From Insulibacter thermoxylanivorax (lineage in GTDB: Bacteria > Bacillota > Bacilli > Paenibacillales > DA-C8): a stretch of DNA of 64,000 nt. This document shows, piece by piece, positions 8,610-18,808 of the stretch. The notes below the pieces were generated by a model, which saw only the letters and a program-made list of their open reading frames with translations, was not told where the DNA came from and ran no database searches. Both the position numbers and the translations under genes were made by a program. Within the stretch, counting starts at the first letter, position 1. Each line of letters begins with the position of its first letter. The stretch covers positions 18,730-82,729 of the forward strand of contig NZ_BMAQ01000035.1 of NCBI RefSeq assembly GCF_015472005.1, written 5' to 3'.

Positions 8610-10028
8610 TCATTGGGCATTCTTCGCCGTGTATTCTTCAACCCAGCCGGCGGTGGCTGCGAGCATCGACTCCGCGCGGGCGATCGCATCGCGCACCTGA
8701 TTCGTCGCCGTACCGCCGTATACATTGCGAGCATTCACCACGTTCATCGGCTGCAAGACGTCATAGATCTTCTCATCGAACAGCTTCGAGAACTGGTTAA
8801 ACTCCGCCAATTCCAAGTCCAACAGATACTTGTTGTTCTGGATACAGTACAGCACGATCTTGCCGATAATCTCATGCGCCTGGCGGAAGGGAATTCCCTT
8901 GTTCACCAAGTAGTCCGCGATGTCCGTCGCGTTGGAGAAATCCTGGTACACCGCCGCCCGCATGCGATCGGCATTGACTTTCATCGTCGCGATCATCGGA
9001 GCCATGAGCTGCAGAGCTCCCTGCAGCGTGCGCACCGTATCGAACATGCCTTCCTTGTCTTCCTGCATGTCCTTATTGTACGCCAGCGGCAATCCCTTCA
9101 GCGTCGTTAGGAGACCGATGAGATGGCCGTATACGCGCCCCGTCTTGCCCCGCACCAGCTCAGCGACGTCGGGATTCTTCTTCTGCGGCATGATGCTGCT
9201 TCCCGTGCAGAAGGCGTCGTCCAATTCGATGAACTGGAACTCCGTGCTCATCCACAGGATCAGCTCCTCGCACAGGCGGGACAGATGCGTCATGATGAGC
9301 GCGGCCGCCGCCAGGAATTCAACGATAAAATCCCGGTCGCTGACTGCATCCAGGCTATTCTCATATACTCCATCGAAGCCCAAGAGTTCCGCCACATAGC
9401 GGCGATCGATCGGAAACGTCGTCCCCGCCAGCGCTCCAGCACCGAGCGGCAAGACATTGATCCGCTTGTAGCTGTCCTGCAGCCGCTCGATATCCCGCTG
9501 GAACATCGAGACATAAGCCATCATATGATGGGCGAAGGAGATCGGCTGAGCGCGCTGCAGATGGGTATATCCCGGCACGATCGTCTCCACATTCGCCTTG
9601 GCTTGCTCGATCAGGGCTTCCTGCAGTTTGTGCAGCAGGCCGACGATCTCCACGACCCGCTTGCGCAGGTACAGGTGCATGTCCGTCGCGACCTGATCGT
9701 TGCGGCTGCGGCCGGTATGCAGCTTGCCGCCGACGGGCCCGATGTCCTCGATCAGCATCTTCTCGATGTTCATATGAATATCTTCGTCTGCGATCGAGTA
9801 CTCCACCTCTCCCCTGCGGATGCGCTGCAGGATGCGGTGCAAGCCCTCCTGAATCTTCTCCACATCTTCCTGCGGCAGGATGCCGCACTTGCCGAGCATC
9901 GCCACATGGGCGAGGCTGCCCTGCACATCCTCTTCGGCTAATTCTTTATCGAAGGTGATCGAGGCTGTATATTCCTCCACCAACTGATCCGTCTTCTTCG
10001 TAAAACGTCCGCCCCATAACTTCGACAT
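8610..10028 (-). CDS. argH: Argininosuccinate lyase
   Basis: A protein of 472 residues, normal for ArgH. Begins [15 protein letters not shown], and carries the fumarase/aspartase superfamily signature [12 protein letters not shown] at about 276-287, whose serine is the catalytic base on a mobile loop. Also [13 protein letters not shown] and [14 protein letters not shown] (here [11 protein letters not shown]) motifs. It splits argininosuccinate into arginine and fumarate, the last step of arginine synthesis. It is separated from argG by a terminator and has its own promoter at about 10151-10179, so it is not strictly co-transcribed with argCJBDFG. Start ATG with AAAGGGG upstream. Confidence 0.97.
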   Translation of the reverse strand: MSKLWGGRFTKKTDQLVEEYTASITFDKELAEEDVQGSLAHVAMLGKCGILPQEDVEKIQEGLHRILQRIRRGEVEYSIADEDIHMNIEKMLIEDIGPVGGKLHTGRSRNDQVATDMHLYLRKRVVEIVGLLHKLQEALIEQAKANVETIVPGYTHLQRAQPISFAHHMMAYVSMFQRDIERLQDSYKRINVLPLGAGALAGTTFPIDRRYVAELLGFDGVYENSLDAVSDRDFIVEFLAAAALIMTHLSRLCEELILWMSTEFQFIELDDAFCTGSSIMPQKKNPDVAELVRGKTGRVYGHLIGLLTTLKGLPLAYNKDMQEDKEGMFDTVRTLQGALQLMAPMIATMKVNADRMRAAVYQDFSNATDIADYLVNKGIPFRQAHEIIGKIVLYCIQNNKYLLDLELAEFNQFSKLFDEKIYDVLQPMNVVNARNVYGGTATNQVRDAIARAESMLAATAGWVEEYTAKNAQ

Positions 10029-10150
10029 GCTCCATGACCCCTTTCTGCTGTCACCATCCGACCGCTTGCAAGCAGTCAGCCGAGCACCCGCAGCATAGAT
10101 CCCTGCAGATGCAGATCACTTCAGCGATAAGCCTGTTTCATCCATTCCTT

Positions 10151-10179
10151 TATATACAAGAAAATCCTGTCGAACTCAA
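10151..10179 (-). promoter_or_regulatory. Sigma-A-type promoter for argH
   Basis: Minus strand TTGAGT, 17 bases, TATATA. It lies about 120 bases before the argH start and downstream of the argG terminator. No clear ArgR box overlaps it. Confidence 0.55.
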
Positions 10180-10283
10180 CAACGAACCGTCAAAAAGATC
10201 CCTCATCCTGCGACAAAAATTACAGCCTGCGTCCTAGACGGCCTAATAGCCGGCAGCATCACCCAGAACTGCATCCGCGCAAC

Positions 10284-10320
10284 AATAAAACCGGGTGCGC
10301 ATTCGCCCTGCCGCACCCGG
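10284..10320 (-). terminator. Intrinsic terminator after argG
   Basis: Minus strand CCGGGTGCG pairs with CGCACCCGG (9 bp, G+C rich) and is followed by TTTTATT. It ends the argCJBDFG transcript 80 bases after the argG stop. Confidence 0.85.
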
Positions 10321-10399
10321 TGGACAGTCGTGGAATTCCGCAGCAAATCTTGCTGATCCACAAACCTTACTGCAGCGAGTCTTACTGCTTCTGTGAGCC

Positions 10400-11635
10400 T
10401 TACTTCTTCTGCTGCTCGACCCCGCTCGCGATCTTCAAGCGCAGAGCATGCAGGCGGATAAAGCCCGTGGCATCGTTCTGGTTGTATGCCTGTGCCGGGT
10501 CCGCCTCCATCGTCGCGATATCGGGATTGTACAGGCTGACAGGGCTCTTCACGCCGGCGCTGATCACATTGCCCTTATACAGCTTCAAACGAACGGTTCC
10601 TGTCACATTCTTCTGACTCTCCGTGACCAGGGCTTGCAGGGCATACCGCTCCGGCGCGAACCAGAAGCCGTTGTACACCAGCTCAGAATAACGCGGAATG
10701 AGGGAATCCCGCAGATGCATGACCTCGCGGTCCATCGTCAGCGACTCCATCTTGCGATGCGCGACGAACAAGATGGTGCCGCCCGGCGTCTCATAGACCC
10801 CGCGGCTCTTCATGCCGACGAAGCGGTTCTCCACCATATCGACGCGGCCGATGCCGTGCTTGCCGCCGAGTTCATTCAGCTTCTCCATCACGCCCAGCGG
10901 GCTCAGCCGTTCCCCGTTAATCGCGATGCAGTTCCCCTGCTCGAATTCCAGCTCTACGTACTCCGGCTCATCGGGCGCATCTTCCGGCGATACGCTCAGT
11001 AAGTACATATCCTTCATCTCTTCGGAGCTGGCATCGAACCATGGATCCTCCAGCACTCCCGACTCATAGCTGATATGCAGGAGGTTGCGGTCCATGGAGT
11101 ACGGTTTCTCCGCCGTTGCCACAACGGGGATCCCGTGCTCCTCCGCATAGGCGATCATCTCCGCCCGTCCCGGGAAGCGCTCGCGGAATTCATCCATCCG
11201 CCACGGCGCGATCACCTCCAGCTCCGGTGCCAGCGCCGCTGCCGCCAATTCGAAACGCACCTGGTCATTGCCTTTGCCTGTCGCGCCGTGGGCAATCGCA
11301 TCGGCGCCTTCCTGCCGCGCGATCTCCACCATCCGCTTGGTGATCAGCGGCCGCGCGATGCTCGTGCCGAGCAGATACTGCCCCTCATACAGAGCACCTG
11401 CTTGGAACATCGGGAAGATGAAGTCCCGCGCGAATTCTTCGCGCAGATCATCGATATAAACCTTCGAAGCACCGGTGGCCAGAGCCTTCTCCTCCAGCCC
11501 CTCCAGCTCTTCCTTCTGTCCGATGTCCGCGGTGAAAGCGATGATCTCCGCGTCATATTTCTCCTTCAGCCAAGCCAGGATCACCGATGTATCCAGGCCG
11601 CCGGAGTATGCCAGTACGATTTTTTTCTTCGCCAT
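10400..11635 (-). CDS. argG: Argininosuccinate synthase
   Basis: About 411 residues. N-terminal ATP-pyrophosphatase P-loop YSGGLDTS at about residues 8-15, followed by AFTADIGQ and, later, [19 protein letters not shown] sequence (here [15 protein letters not shown]). Joins citrulline and aspartate with ATP to give argininosuccinate. Two in-frame ATGs exist: the first (11644) directly abuts GGGAG, while the one at 11635 has that GGGAG nine bases upstream and gives the normal [13 protein letters not shown] start, so 11635 is chosen. Lies 34 bases behind argF; last gene of the operon. Confidence 0.96.
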   Translation of the reverse strand: MAKKKIVLAYSGGLDTSVILAWLKEKYDAEIIAFTADIGQKEELEGLEEKALATGASKVYIDDLREEFARDFIFPMFQAGALYEGQYLLGTSIARPLITKRMVEIARQEGADAIAHGATGKGNDQVRFELAAAALAPELEVIAPWRMDEFRERFPGRAEMIAYAEEHGIPVVATAEKPYSMDRNLLHISYESGVLEDPWFDASSEEMKDMYLLSVSPEDAPDEPEYVELEFEQGNCIAINGERLSPLGVMEKLNELGGKHGIGRVDMVENRFVGMKSRGVYETPGGTILFVAHRKMESLTMDREVMHLRDSLIPRYSELVYNGFWFAPERYALQALVTESQKNVTGTVRLKLYKGNVISAGVKSPVSLYNPDIATMEADPAQAYNQNDATGFIRLHALRLKIASGVEQQKK

Positions 11636-11669
11636 CTCAGCCATCTCCCTTATCTATAACTTATCCGCA

Positions 11670-12638
11670 TTACATAATCGCTGCCATGATCGCCTTCTGC
11701 GCATGCAGACGGTTCTCCGCCTGATCGAAGATGATCGAGTTCGGACCGTCGATGACCGATTCCGCCACTTCCTCTCCGCGGTGTGCCGGCAGGCAATGCA
11801 TGAACAGATAATCCTGCTTCGCATAGCGGACGAGGTCATCGTTCACCTGATAATCGCGGAAGGCCTTCTCCCGCTCTTCCTGTTCCTGTTCGAAGCCCAT
11901 GCTCGCCCACACGTCCGTGTAGATGATATCCGCATCCGCCGCCGCTTCCTTCGGATCGCGGTGCAGCGTGATCCGGCCGCCGGTCTGCTCCGCCTGCTCC
12001 TGCGACATCTTCACGATCTCCTCATCCGGCTCGTAGCCTTCCGGCGTCGCCACAGCGACATGTACGCCGAGCTTGCTGCCGCCCATCATCAGCGAATGGG
12101 ACATGTTATTGCCATCGCCGATATAGGCGAGTTTCAACCCTTCCAGCTTGCCCTTCTTCTCGTAGATCGTCTGATAGTCCGCCAATGCCTGGCAAGGATG
12201 CATCAGATCCGTGAGGCCGTTGATGACGGGGATCGTCGCCCCCCGCGCCAGTTCGATCACCGTCTTGTGTGCATAAGTGCGGATCATGATGCCGTTCAAG
12301 TAACGCGACAGCGTCTGCGCCGTGTCCATGATCGTCTCCCCGCGGCCGAGCTGCAGATCTTGACCGCTTAAGAACAGCGCTTGACCGCCCAGCTGATACA
12401 TCCCGACCTCGAAGGAGACACGGGTACGGGTAGAATTCTTCTCGAAGATCATGCCCAGCGTCTTGCCGCGCAGCGGCTGATACACTTCTCCTGCCTTCTG
12501 CATGCGCTTGAGTTCGATCGCTTGTTGGATCAGATAGCGCAGCTCCTCCGGTGTATAATCGATCAACGCGATAAAATCGCGGCCCTTTAGCCCCAGTGCG
12601 ATTTCTTCTTTCTGGGTTTCCGTCAACATCTGGTTCAT
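11670..12638 (-). CDS. argF: Ornithine carbamoyltransferase
   Basis: A protein of 322 residues. Carbamoyl-phosphate loop STRTR at 69-73, HPCQALADYQT at about 150, the ornithine loop DVWASMG and HCLPAHRGEE near the C-terminus (HCLP is typical of the OTCase family). Makes citrulline from ornithine and carbamoyl phosphate. Anabolic role is inferred from its place between argD and argG; no arcA or arcC is near. Twelve bases from argD. Confidence 0.95.
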   Translation of the reverse strand: MNQMLTETQKEEIALGLKGRDFIALIDYTPEELRYLIQQAIELKRMQKAGEVYQPLRGKTLGMIFEKNSTRTRVSFEVGMYQLGGQALFLSGQDLQLGRGETIMDTAQTLSRYLNGIMIRTYAHKTVIELARGATIPVINGLTDLMHPCQALADYQTIYEKKGKLEGLKLAYIGDGNNMSHSLMMGGSKLGVHVAVATPEGYEPDEEIVKMSQEQAEQTGGRITLHRDPKEAAADADIIYTDVWASMGFEQEQEEREKAFRDYQVNDDLVRYAKQDYLFMHCLPAHRGEEVAESVIDGPNSIIFDQAENRLHAQKAIMAAIM

Positions 12639-12650
12639 GTAGTACCCTCC

Positions 12651-13847
12651 TTAGGATCGCTGGCTTCGAAATACGCGTGTGAGGATCTGAATGCCCTGTT
12701 CAGCCTCCTCCTTGGTCAGCAGGAGATTCGGCAGCAGACGAACGACGTTCGGCCCTGCAGGCACGACGAGCAGCCGCTCTTCATGGGCGGCCTTGATCAG
12801 GTCCGCTGCTGGTCCCTTGCAGACGACGCCGATCAGCATGCCGAGCCCGCGCACTTCCTGTACATACGGATGCCCGCCGAGTTCCTCCCGCAGCCTGCCG
12901 AGGAGATACTCGCCCATCTGCCGGGCCTGCTCCGGCACCCGGTGCTCGATCATATACGTCAGCACCGCCTTCGCTGCCGCCGTTGCGATCGGCGTGCCGC
13001 CGAAGGTCGTCGCATGGCTGCCCGGTCCGAAGGCTTCAACAAGCTTCGCCTTGCTCAGCATCGCGCCGATCGGGAAGCCGTTGCCGAGGCCCTTCGCGAC
13101 GGTGAAGATATCGGGCTCGATGCCGTACTGCTCATAAGCAAATAACGTGCCGGTGCGTCCCATGCCCGTCTGCACCTCATCGAAGATGAGCAGAAGATCA
13201 TGCTCATCGCACAGCCGGCGCAGCTGCTGCACGAATTCTTTATCAGCCGGGATAACGCCGCCTTCCGCCTGCACGAGCTCCAGCATCACTGCACAAGTGC
13301 GCTCATTGATCGCTGCCTTCACCGATTCGAGATCATTGTACAAAGCTTCGCAATAGAAGCCCTCCGGAAGCGGAGCGAATCCGTCCTTCACCTTGTCCTG
13401 GCCCGTCGCTGTCAGCGTCGCCAGCGTCCGGCCATGGAAGGACTGCTTGAAGGTGATGATCTCATAGCGGTTCTCGCCGCGGACATGCTGATAATAGCGG
13501 CGTGCCAGCTTGATCGCCGCTTCATTGGCCTCCGCGCCGCTGTTGCAGAAGAACACCAGATCCGCACAGGTATGCTCGGTGAGCAGCGCCGCCAGCTCTT
13601 GCTGCGGAACCGTGTGGAACAAGTTCGACACATGCCACAGCTCGTCGAGCTGCTTCTTAAGCGCTTCCTTCACCGGCTCGAAGCTGTGGCCGAGGTTCGT
13701 CACCGCCAGCCCGCTCGAGAAGTCGAGATATTCTTCCCCCTGTGCGTCCCACAGCTTGCTGCCAGCCCCGCGGACGATCGTCAGCGGATAGCGGGCATAC
13801 GTCGGGAACATCGCCTGATTCACGCTTCCGTTCTCCACCGCATTCAC
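12651..13847 (-). CDS. argD: Acetylornithine aminotransferase
   Basis: A protein of 398 residues, class-III PLP aminotransferase. GAEANEAAIKLAR marks the cofactor phosphate site, LIFDEVQTGMGRTG holds the PLP-pyridine aspartate, and the Schiff-base lysine is in VAKGLGNGFPIGAM near residue 251. Converts N-acetylglutamate semialdehyde to N-acetylornithine. Start is GTG with AAGG six bases upstream. Follows argB by 91 bases and precedes argF by 12. Confidence 0.95.
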   Translation of the reverse strand: MNAVENGSVNQAMFPTYARYPLTIVRGAGSKLWDAQGEEYLDFSSGLAVTNLGHSFEPVKEALKKQLDELWHVSNLFHTVPQQELAALLTEHTCADLVFFCNSGAEANEAAIKLARRYYQHVRGENRYEIITFKQSFHGRTLATLTATGQDKVKDGFAPLPEGFYCEALYNDLESVKAAINERTCAVMLELVQAEGGVIPADKEFVQQLRRLCDEHDLLLIFDEVQTGMGRTGTLFAYEQYGIEPDIFTVAKGLGNGFPIGAMLSKAKLVEAFGPGSHATTFGGTPIATAAAKAVLTYMIEHRVPEQARQMGEYLLGRLREELGGHPYVQEVRGLGMLIGVVCKGPAADLIKAAHEERLLVVPAGPNVVRLLPNLLLTKEEAEQGIQILTRVFRSQRS

Positions 13848-13938
13848 TCCTCACCTTATCTCAAATATATCAAATAACGCCCGCAACAAGCACGGGTCCC
13901 ATTATATTTCCTGTTATGATGCCTTCCCTGCTTCTCGA

Positions 13939-14742
13939 TCAGCCTTCCTTGATAATCCGCGTGCCAAGCGCTTCTCCGCCCAGGACACGGCTCAGCACCC
14001 GAGGCTCCGCGCCGTCGACGATGACGACTTCCTGCACATCGCCTTGGATGCACTGGATCGCCGCGCGCACCTTCGGGATCATCCCGCCGTAGATCTCGCC
14101 GCTTGCGATCATCTCTTCGATCTCCTGCACCGTCACCTCCGGCAGCACGCGCTTCTCGCCTTCGATCGTCTTGAGGATCCCCGGCACATCGGTGACCACG
14201 ATCATCCGCGGCACGCCGAGGCGGGAGGCCACGGCGCCGGCCGCTGTATCCGCATTGATATTATAATGCTGTCCCGCTTCATCGATGCCGAGCGGCGCGA
14301 TGACCGGCATGAAACCCATATCGATGATGCCGTGCAGAATCGCCGCATCGACATCGCGCACGTCGCCGACAAGGCCGACTTCATGGGCGTTGGCCGCGGG
14401 TACGGCGCGGATCAAGCCGCCGTCGATCCCCGAGAGACCGATCGCCCGGCCGCCGGCCTTGGCGATGCGGCGCACGATCTGCTTGTTGATCTGACCGCCC
14501 AGCACCATCTCGACGACGCCCAGCACCCGCTCGTCCGTGCGGCGCAGGCCGCCGACGAATTCCGTCTCGATCTGCATCGCTTCAAGCAGTTCGTTGATCG
14601 CCGGTCCCCCGCCGTGCACGATGACGGGGATCGTCCCCGCCTCCTGCAGCTTGCATAGATCCTCGAAGAACACCTCCGGCAGCGCGGCAAGGGTGCTGCC
14701 GCCGCATTTCATCACGAAGCACTGTCTCTCCCGTTTCCCCAC
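13939..14742 (-). CDS. argB: Acetylglutamate kinase
   Basis: A protein of 267 residues. Amino-acid kinase fold: KCGGSTL at the N-terminus, VHGGGPAINELLE for substrate binding, LSGIDGGLIRA, NINADTAAGAVA, and a final lysine-containing GGMIPKV loop for ATP. Phosphorylates N-acetylglutamate. The N-terminus is short, without the extra helix found in hexameric arginine-inhibited kinases, so feedback inhibition is uncertain. GTG start with GGAG about nine bases upstream. Confidence 0.95.
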   Translation of the reverse strand: MGKRERQCFVMKCGGSTLAALPEVFFEDLCKLQEAGTIPVIVHGGGPAINELLEAMQIETEFVGGLRRTDERVLGVVEMVLGGQINKQIVRRIAKAGGRAIGLSGIDGGLIRAVPAANAHEVGLVGDVRDVDAAILHGIIDMGFMPVIAPLGIDEAGQHYNINADTAAGAVASRLGVPRMIVVTDVPGILKTIEGEKRVLPEVTVQEIEEMIASGEIYGGMIPKVRAAIQCIQGDVQEVVIVDGAEPRVLSRVLGGEALGTRIIKEG

Positions 14743-14770
14743 ATCGATTCACTCCGTTCCTGCGTCCATC

Positions 14771-16000
14771 TCAAGTTCGATAAGCAGCATTGATCCGCAC
14801 GTATTCGTAAGTCAAGTCACATCCCCACGCCGTGGCGCGACCGTCACCTTGATGCAGATGGATATGGATCTCGACGGTGTCCCCCTTCAGGTACTCCGTC
14901 GCCTGCTCCTCATCGAAGGGCACGGGACGCGATTGCTGCAAAGTCACGATCTCGCCGATGCGAATATCCACGGTATCGGGATTCACCGGCTGACCAGCCC
15001 GACCGATCGCAGCGATGATGCGCCCCCAGTTGGCATCGGCGCCGAAGGCTGCTGACTTCACGAGGCTCGAGCCGATCACCGTCTTGGCGATGACCCGCGC
15101 TGCTTCATCGGACACAGCGCCTTCAACCTGCACCTCGATCAACTTCGTCGCGCCTTCGCCGTCGCGGGCGATGCTCTTCGCCAGCTCCCGGCATATGTAC
15201 ACGAAGGCCTGAGCGAAGCGCGGCCAATCCGCATGCCCCGGGTGCAGCGGCTCATTGCCTGCCAGCCCGTTGGCCATGGCGACGACCATATCATTGGTGC
15301 TCGTATCCCCGTCGACGGTGATCATGTTGAAGCTGACCTCCGTCGCTTCTCTAAGCAGGCTCTGCAGCGCCTCAGCATCGATCGCCGCATCCGTGGTGAT
15401 GAAGCCGAGCATCGTTGCCATATTCGGATGGATCATCCCCGAACCCTTCGCCGCCCCGGCAATATGCACCTCGATACCGTCCACCGTCAGGCTGACGCAG
15501 GCTTCCTTCTTCACGAGATCCGTCGTCAGGATCGCCTGGCAGAACTCCTCGCTGCCTTCCCGCGTCCCGCTGACGGCGGCGGGCAGCCGCTCGATGCCGC
15601 TCAGCACCTTATCCATCGGCAGCAGCTCGCCGATCACGCCCGTCGACGTGACGCCGACGAGATGCGGTGCCACGCCAAAGGCACGGGCCGCCGCGTCGCG
15701 CATGCTGCGCGCATCCTCCATGCCCTGCTCGCCGGTGCAGGCGTTAGCGTTGCCGCTGTTGACGATCATCACCTGCAGCTTGCCTTCCTTGCCGATGCTC
15801 TCACGGGTCACGTGCAAAGGCGCCGCTTGGAAGACATTCGTCGTATACACGCCCGCTGCGGCCGCCGGCACGTCGCTGACGACCGCGCCGAGATCATTGC
15901 GTCCGGTCTTCTTCAGGCCGCAGTGCAAGCCGCCGGCGCGAAAACCGCGCGGCGTCGTCACCGAACCATCGGGAATCACGGTATAAAGCTCATTCGACAT
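14771..16000 (-). CDS. argJ: Bifunctional ornithine acetyltransferase / N-acetylglutamate synthase
   Basis: A protein of 409 residues. The self-cleavage site is GMIHPNMATMLGF: cut between A195 and T196 makes alpha and beta chains, with T196 the nucleophile. TSTGVIGELLPMD and the C-terminal NAAYRT ending are typical. It transfers acetyl from N-acetylornithine to glutamate, recycling the acetyl group; many Bacillales ArgJ also use acetyl-CoA, which would explain the absence of argA here. Start ATG behind GAGGGG. Confidence 0.96.
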   Translation of the reverse strand: MSNELYTVIPDGSVTTPRGFRAGGLHCGLKKTGRNDLGAVVSDVPAAAAGVYTTNVFQAAPLHVTRESIGKEGKLQVMIVNSGNANACTGEQGMEDARSMRDAAARAFGVAPHLVGVTSTGVIGELLPMDKVLSGIERLPAAVSGTREGSEEFCQAILTTDLVKKEACVSLTVDGIEVHIAGAAKGSGMIHPNMATMLGFITTDAAIDAEALQSLLREATEVSFNMITVDGDTSTNDMVVAMANGLAGNEPLHPGHADWPRFAQAFVYICRELAKSIARDGEGATKLIEVQVEGAVSDEAARVIAKTVIGSSLVKSAAFGADANWGRIIAAIGRAGQPVNPDTVDIRIGEIVTLQQSRPVPFDEEQATEYLKGDTVEIHIHLHQGDGRATAWGCDLTYEYVRINAAYRT

Positions 16001-16030
16001 ACTTAACGTCCCCTCTATTATGACTTATGA

Positions 16031-16051
16031 ATGATTCATCCTATGAATCAT
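16031..16051. repeat. Perfect AT-rich palindrome between argC and argJ
   Basis: ATGATTCAT, three bases, ATGAATCAT: a perfect 9-bp inverted repeat in the 137-base gap between argC and argJ. The half words resemble ARG-box halves in the opposite order. It could be an mRNA stem or a secondary ArgR contact; neither can be decided from sequence alone. Confidence 0.45.
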
Positions 16052-16137
16052 GACGATCCATGAATGACAGAATACCGCAGAAACCTATACATTCCCCGTG
16101 ACGGTGTCAAAATCCTGCGTATTCTTGAAATTTTGCT

Positions 16138-17193
16138 TTACGGATAGATTGGAGCATGCATCAGACCAAGGGTTTCGTCCCAGCCCATCATCAAGTTCAT
16201 GTTCTGGATCGCCTGGCCGGCCGCACCCTTCACCACATTGTCGATGACGGAGATGATCGTGACCCGGCCCGTCCGCGCATCAACGGCAAATCCGATATCG
16301 CAATAGTTCGAACCGTAAACCTCCTTCGTCGCCGGCAGGATCCCCTTGTTACGGACACGCACGAACTTTCTTCCCTCATAATATTCACGATACAAGGCGA
16401 TAAAATCTTCCTCCGTCCGCGTCCCGTTTATCTCCGCATACATCGAGCTCATGATGCCGCGCGTCATCGGCACGAGGTGCGTCGTGAATGTCGTCACCAC
16501 TTCCCGCCCCGCTTCGCGGCTCAGCACCTGCTCGATCTCCGGGATGTGCTGGTGTTTGTTGACCTTATAAGCCTTGAGATTCTCATTGACCTCCGAATAA
16601 TGGACGCCGAGACTGACGCCGCGGCCTGCACCGGATACCCCCGACTTCGCATCGATGACGATCGTATCCGGATCGATCCAGCCGGCCTTCACCGCCGGCA
16701 CCAGACCGAGCAGCGTCGCCGTCGGATAGCATCCCGGGTTGGAGATGAAGGATGCGCCGGCCACCTCTTCACCGTATACTTCGGACAAGCCGTACACCGC
16801 CTTCTGCAAGTAAGCCGCTTCCGGCGCCTTCTTCTGGTACCAGCGCTCGTAGGTTTCCCTTGATTGCAAGCGGAAATCCCCCGCCAGATCGATCACCTTC
16901 AGCCCCGCATCGAGCAGCTTCGGCGCCAGCTCCGTGCTCACTCCAGCCGGCGTCGCCGTGAAGACGAGATCCGCCTTGCTCTTGATCAGCTCTACATCAA
17001 CGGGATCAAGCGGCTGCGAGAGGATCTCCGTCATATGCGGATAGCCGTCGGAGAAGGGCTCTCCGGCGCTCGATGAGGAGATGACAGAGGTGATCTCAAC
17101 CAGAGGATGGGTGAGCAGCAAACGGACCAGCTCCACCCCGCCGTAGCCAGTAGATCCTACGATTCCGATCCGAAGCTTCTGATGATTCGTCAT
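16138..17193 (-). CDS. argC: N-acetyl-gamma-glutamyl-phosphate reductase
   Basis: About 351 residues. NADP-binding GIVGSTGYGGVELVRLL at the N-terminus and the active-site cysteine C155 in ISNPGCYPTATLL. Reduces acetylglutamyl phosphate to the semialdehyde. The frame is open 21 codons further upstream (17256), but that would place the start inside the promoter -35; the ATG at 17193 has GGAGG ten bases upstream and is chosen. First gene of argCJBDFG. Confidence 0.95.
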   Translation of the reverse strand: MTNHQKLRIGIVGSTGYGGVELVRLLLTHPLVEITSVISSSSAGEPFSDGYPHMTEILSQPLDPVDVELIKSKADLVFTATPAGVSTELAPKLLDAGLKVIDLAGDFRLQSRETYERWYQKKAPEAAYLQKAVYGLSEVYGEEVAGASFISNPGCYPTATLLGLVPAVKAGWIDPDTIVIDAKSGVSGAGRGVSLGVHYSEVNENLKAYKVNKHQHIPEIEQVLSREAGREVVTTFTTHLVPMTRGIMSSMYAEINGTRTEEDFIALYREYYEGRKFVRVRNKGILPATKEVYGSNYCDIGFAVDARTGRVTIISVIDNVVKGAAGQAIQNMNLMMGWDETLGLMHAPIYP

Positions 17194-17217
17194 AAACAGC
17201 CGACCTCCACGATTATT

Positions 17218-17257
17218 AATATGAATTATTATACGTTTGGGTGTATAAAGATTCAAT
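17218..17257. promoter_or_regulatory. Two ArgR/AhrC-type boxes over the argC promoter
   Basis: Reading the plus strand, one box runs from 17218 (TATGAAT-TATT-ATACG) and the other covers 17241-17257 (GTGTAT-AAAG-ATTCAAT). Each matches one half of the ARG box (TnTGAATwwwwATTCAnw) well and the other half poorly, and their centres are about 20-21 bp apart, the usual spacing for an ArgR hexamer. They cover the promoter, as expected for arginine repression. Confidence 0.65.
17228..17256 (-). promoter_or_regulatory. Sigma-A promoter of the argCJBDFG operon
   Basis: Minus strand TTGAAT, 17 bases, TATAAT. Start of transcription is expected near 17221, leaving a leader of about 28 bases that contains the GGAGG of argC. 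Confidence 0.8.
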
Positions 17258-17385
17258 ATGAAAATGAAATTATTTTTAGCAGCTCTATGAAATTCCCCAG
17301 CCAGTATAACAAAACCATATGTAACAGCATCTCGCAGATGGAGACCAGCTTGACGGCATCACGGCCTGTGCCATCCCCATGAAAC

Positions 17386-17427
17386 CAAAAAGAGCCCCCA
17401 GCCGGCATACCGCCGGCCAGAAGGCTC
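17386..17427 (-). terminator. Intrinsic terminator after prfB
   Basis: Minus strand outer arms GAGCC/GGCTC and inner GCCGGC/GCCGGC, followed by TTTTTGG. About 70 bases beyond the prfB stop. Confidence 0.85.
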
Positions 17428-17496
17428 CTCATGGCATGAAAATATAAGTTCTCTTATGAATGGAACTTGTGTACATGATCCTTGTGATCACAACTC

Positions 17497-18625
17497 TTAT
17501 TCGCTCGGCTTGCCCGCGTCCTTCGCCACCTGACCGCGCAGGTAAGCATCGATGAACATGTCGATATCGCCGTCCATCACCGCTTGAATATTCCCCGTCT
17601 CCACGCCGGTGCGGTGATCCTTCACCATGGTGTACGGGTGGAATACATAGGAGCGAATCTGGTTGCCCCAAGCGATATCCGTCTGCTCGCCGCGCAGCTC
17701 GGCCAGCTGGGCTTCCTGCTCCTTGATCTTCCGCTCATACAGCTTCGAGCGAAGCATGTTCATCGCCCGTTCGCGGTTCTGGATCTGTGAGCGCTCCGAC
17801 TGGCAAGCGACGACGATGCCCGTCGGGATATGCGTGATCCGCACCGCGGAATCCGTCTTGTTGACGTGCTGACCGCCGGCGCCGCTGGAGCGGTACGTGT
17901 CGATCCGCAGATCCTCCGGCCGGATCTCGATCTCGATCGTATCATCGATCTCCGGCACCACATCGCAGGATACGAAGGAGGTATGGCGGCGTCCCGAAGC
18001 ATCGAAGGGCGAGATCCGCACGAGGCGGTGTACGCCTTTCTCCGCTTTCAGATAGCCGTAAGCGTTGTGCCCCTTGATGAGCAGGGTGACGCTCTTCACG
18101 CCCGCTTCGTCCCCCGGATGATAGTCGAGCACTTCGACCTTGAAGCCCTTGTCCTCCGCCCAGCGTCTGTACATGCGGAGCAGCTGATCCGCCCAGTCCT
18201 GGGACTCTGTGCCGCCGGCGCCAGGATGCAGCTCAAGGATGGCGTTGTACTTGTCATAAGGGTTGCTGAGCAGAAGAGTCAGCTCGAAGGATTCCAGCTT
18301 GGAGATGAACTGCTTGATGCCTTCCTGCAGTTCCTCTGCCATGCTCTCATCGTTCTCTTCCTCGATCAGTTCCGCCAACAGCTGCAGATCCTCATACTGA
18401 CTGGTCAGCGAATCAAAGTCCGTCACTACAGACTTGACGGCATTCATCTCGCTGATCAGCTTCTGGGCGCGTTCATTGTCATCCCAGAAGTCCGGGGCCG
18501 ACATCTTGACCTCATAGTCAGCGATCTGTTCGCGCTTGAGATCTAAGTCAAAGAGACCCCCTTAATTGTTGTAGTCGAACACCTGCATCATGCAGGCTGT
18601 GTCTTAATTCTGCTTCCAATACCAT
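17497..18625 (-). CDS. prfB: Peptide chain release factor 2, with programmed +1 frameshift
   Basis: RF2 recognises UGA and UAA. The reading frame starts at the ATG at 18625 (AGAGGTGG upstream), gives 25 residues ([15 protein letters not shown]..., ending RGSL), meets UGA at 18550-18548, and continues after a +1 slip as [15 protein letters not shown] and on into the long frame, for 375 residues in all. The slip site has the classic AGGGGG spaced just before CTT TGA C. The main frame carries the GGQ loop ([14 protein letters not shown]) for peptide release and SPF ([13 protein letters not shown]) for stop-codon reading. Follows secA; the order hpf-secA-prfB is standard in Firmicutes. A call that begins at the first ATG of the main frame (18504) would lose 40 residues. 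Confidence 0.95.
18547..18562 (-). promoter_or_regulatory. RF2 programmed frameshift site
   Basis: Minus strand AGGGGG-TCT-CTT-TGA-C. The SD-like AGGGGG lies three bases before the slippery CTT, and the in-frame UGA follows. Low RF2 stalls the ribosome at UGA and favours the +1 slip, giving autoregulation; established for E. coli and many bacteria. Confidence 0.95.
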
Positions 18626-18808
18626 AACATCCACCTCTGTCACTTATGCTTTAATGAATTGAATATAGATGAACTGGATCCCAGAAGATCCTAGATGGTC
18701 TTAAGATAAGCTTGTCACCATGATCAATATTAGCTAGCAAACAACCGCGAGCCATATTTCCAAGAAGTTCAGCAGAAGTTTTTCAGCAACTGCATCATAG
18801 CAGCCGCG

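Noticed and set aside
8428..8700. Plus-strand open frame overlapping the argH end
   Set aside because: Mostly shadow of argH and its trailer; no ribosome site.
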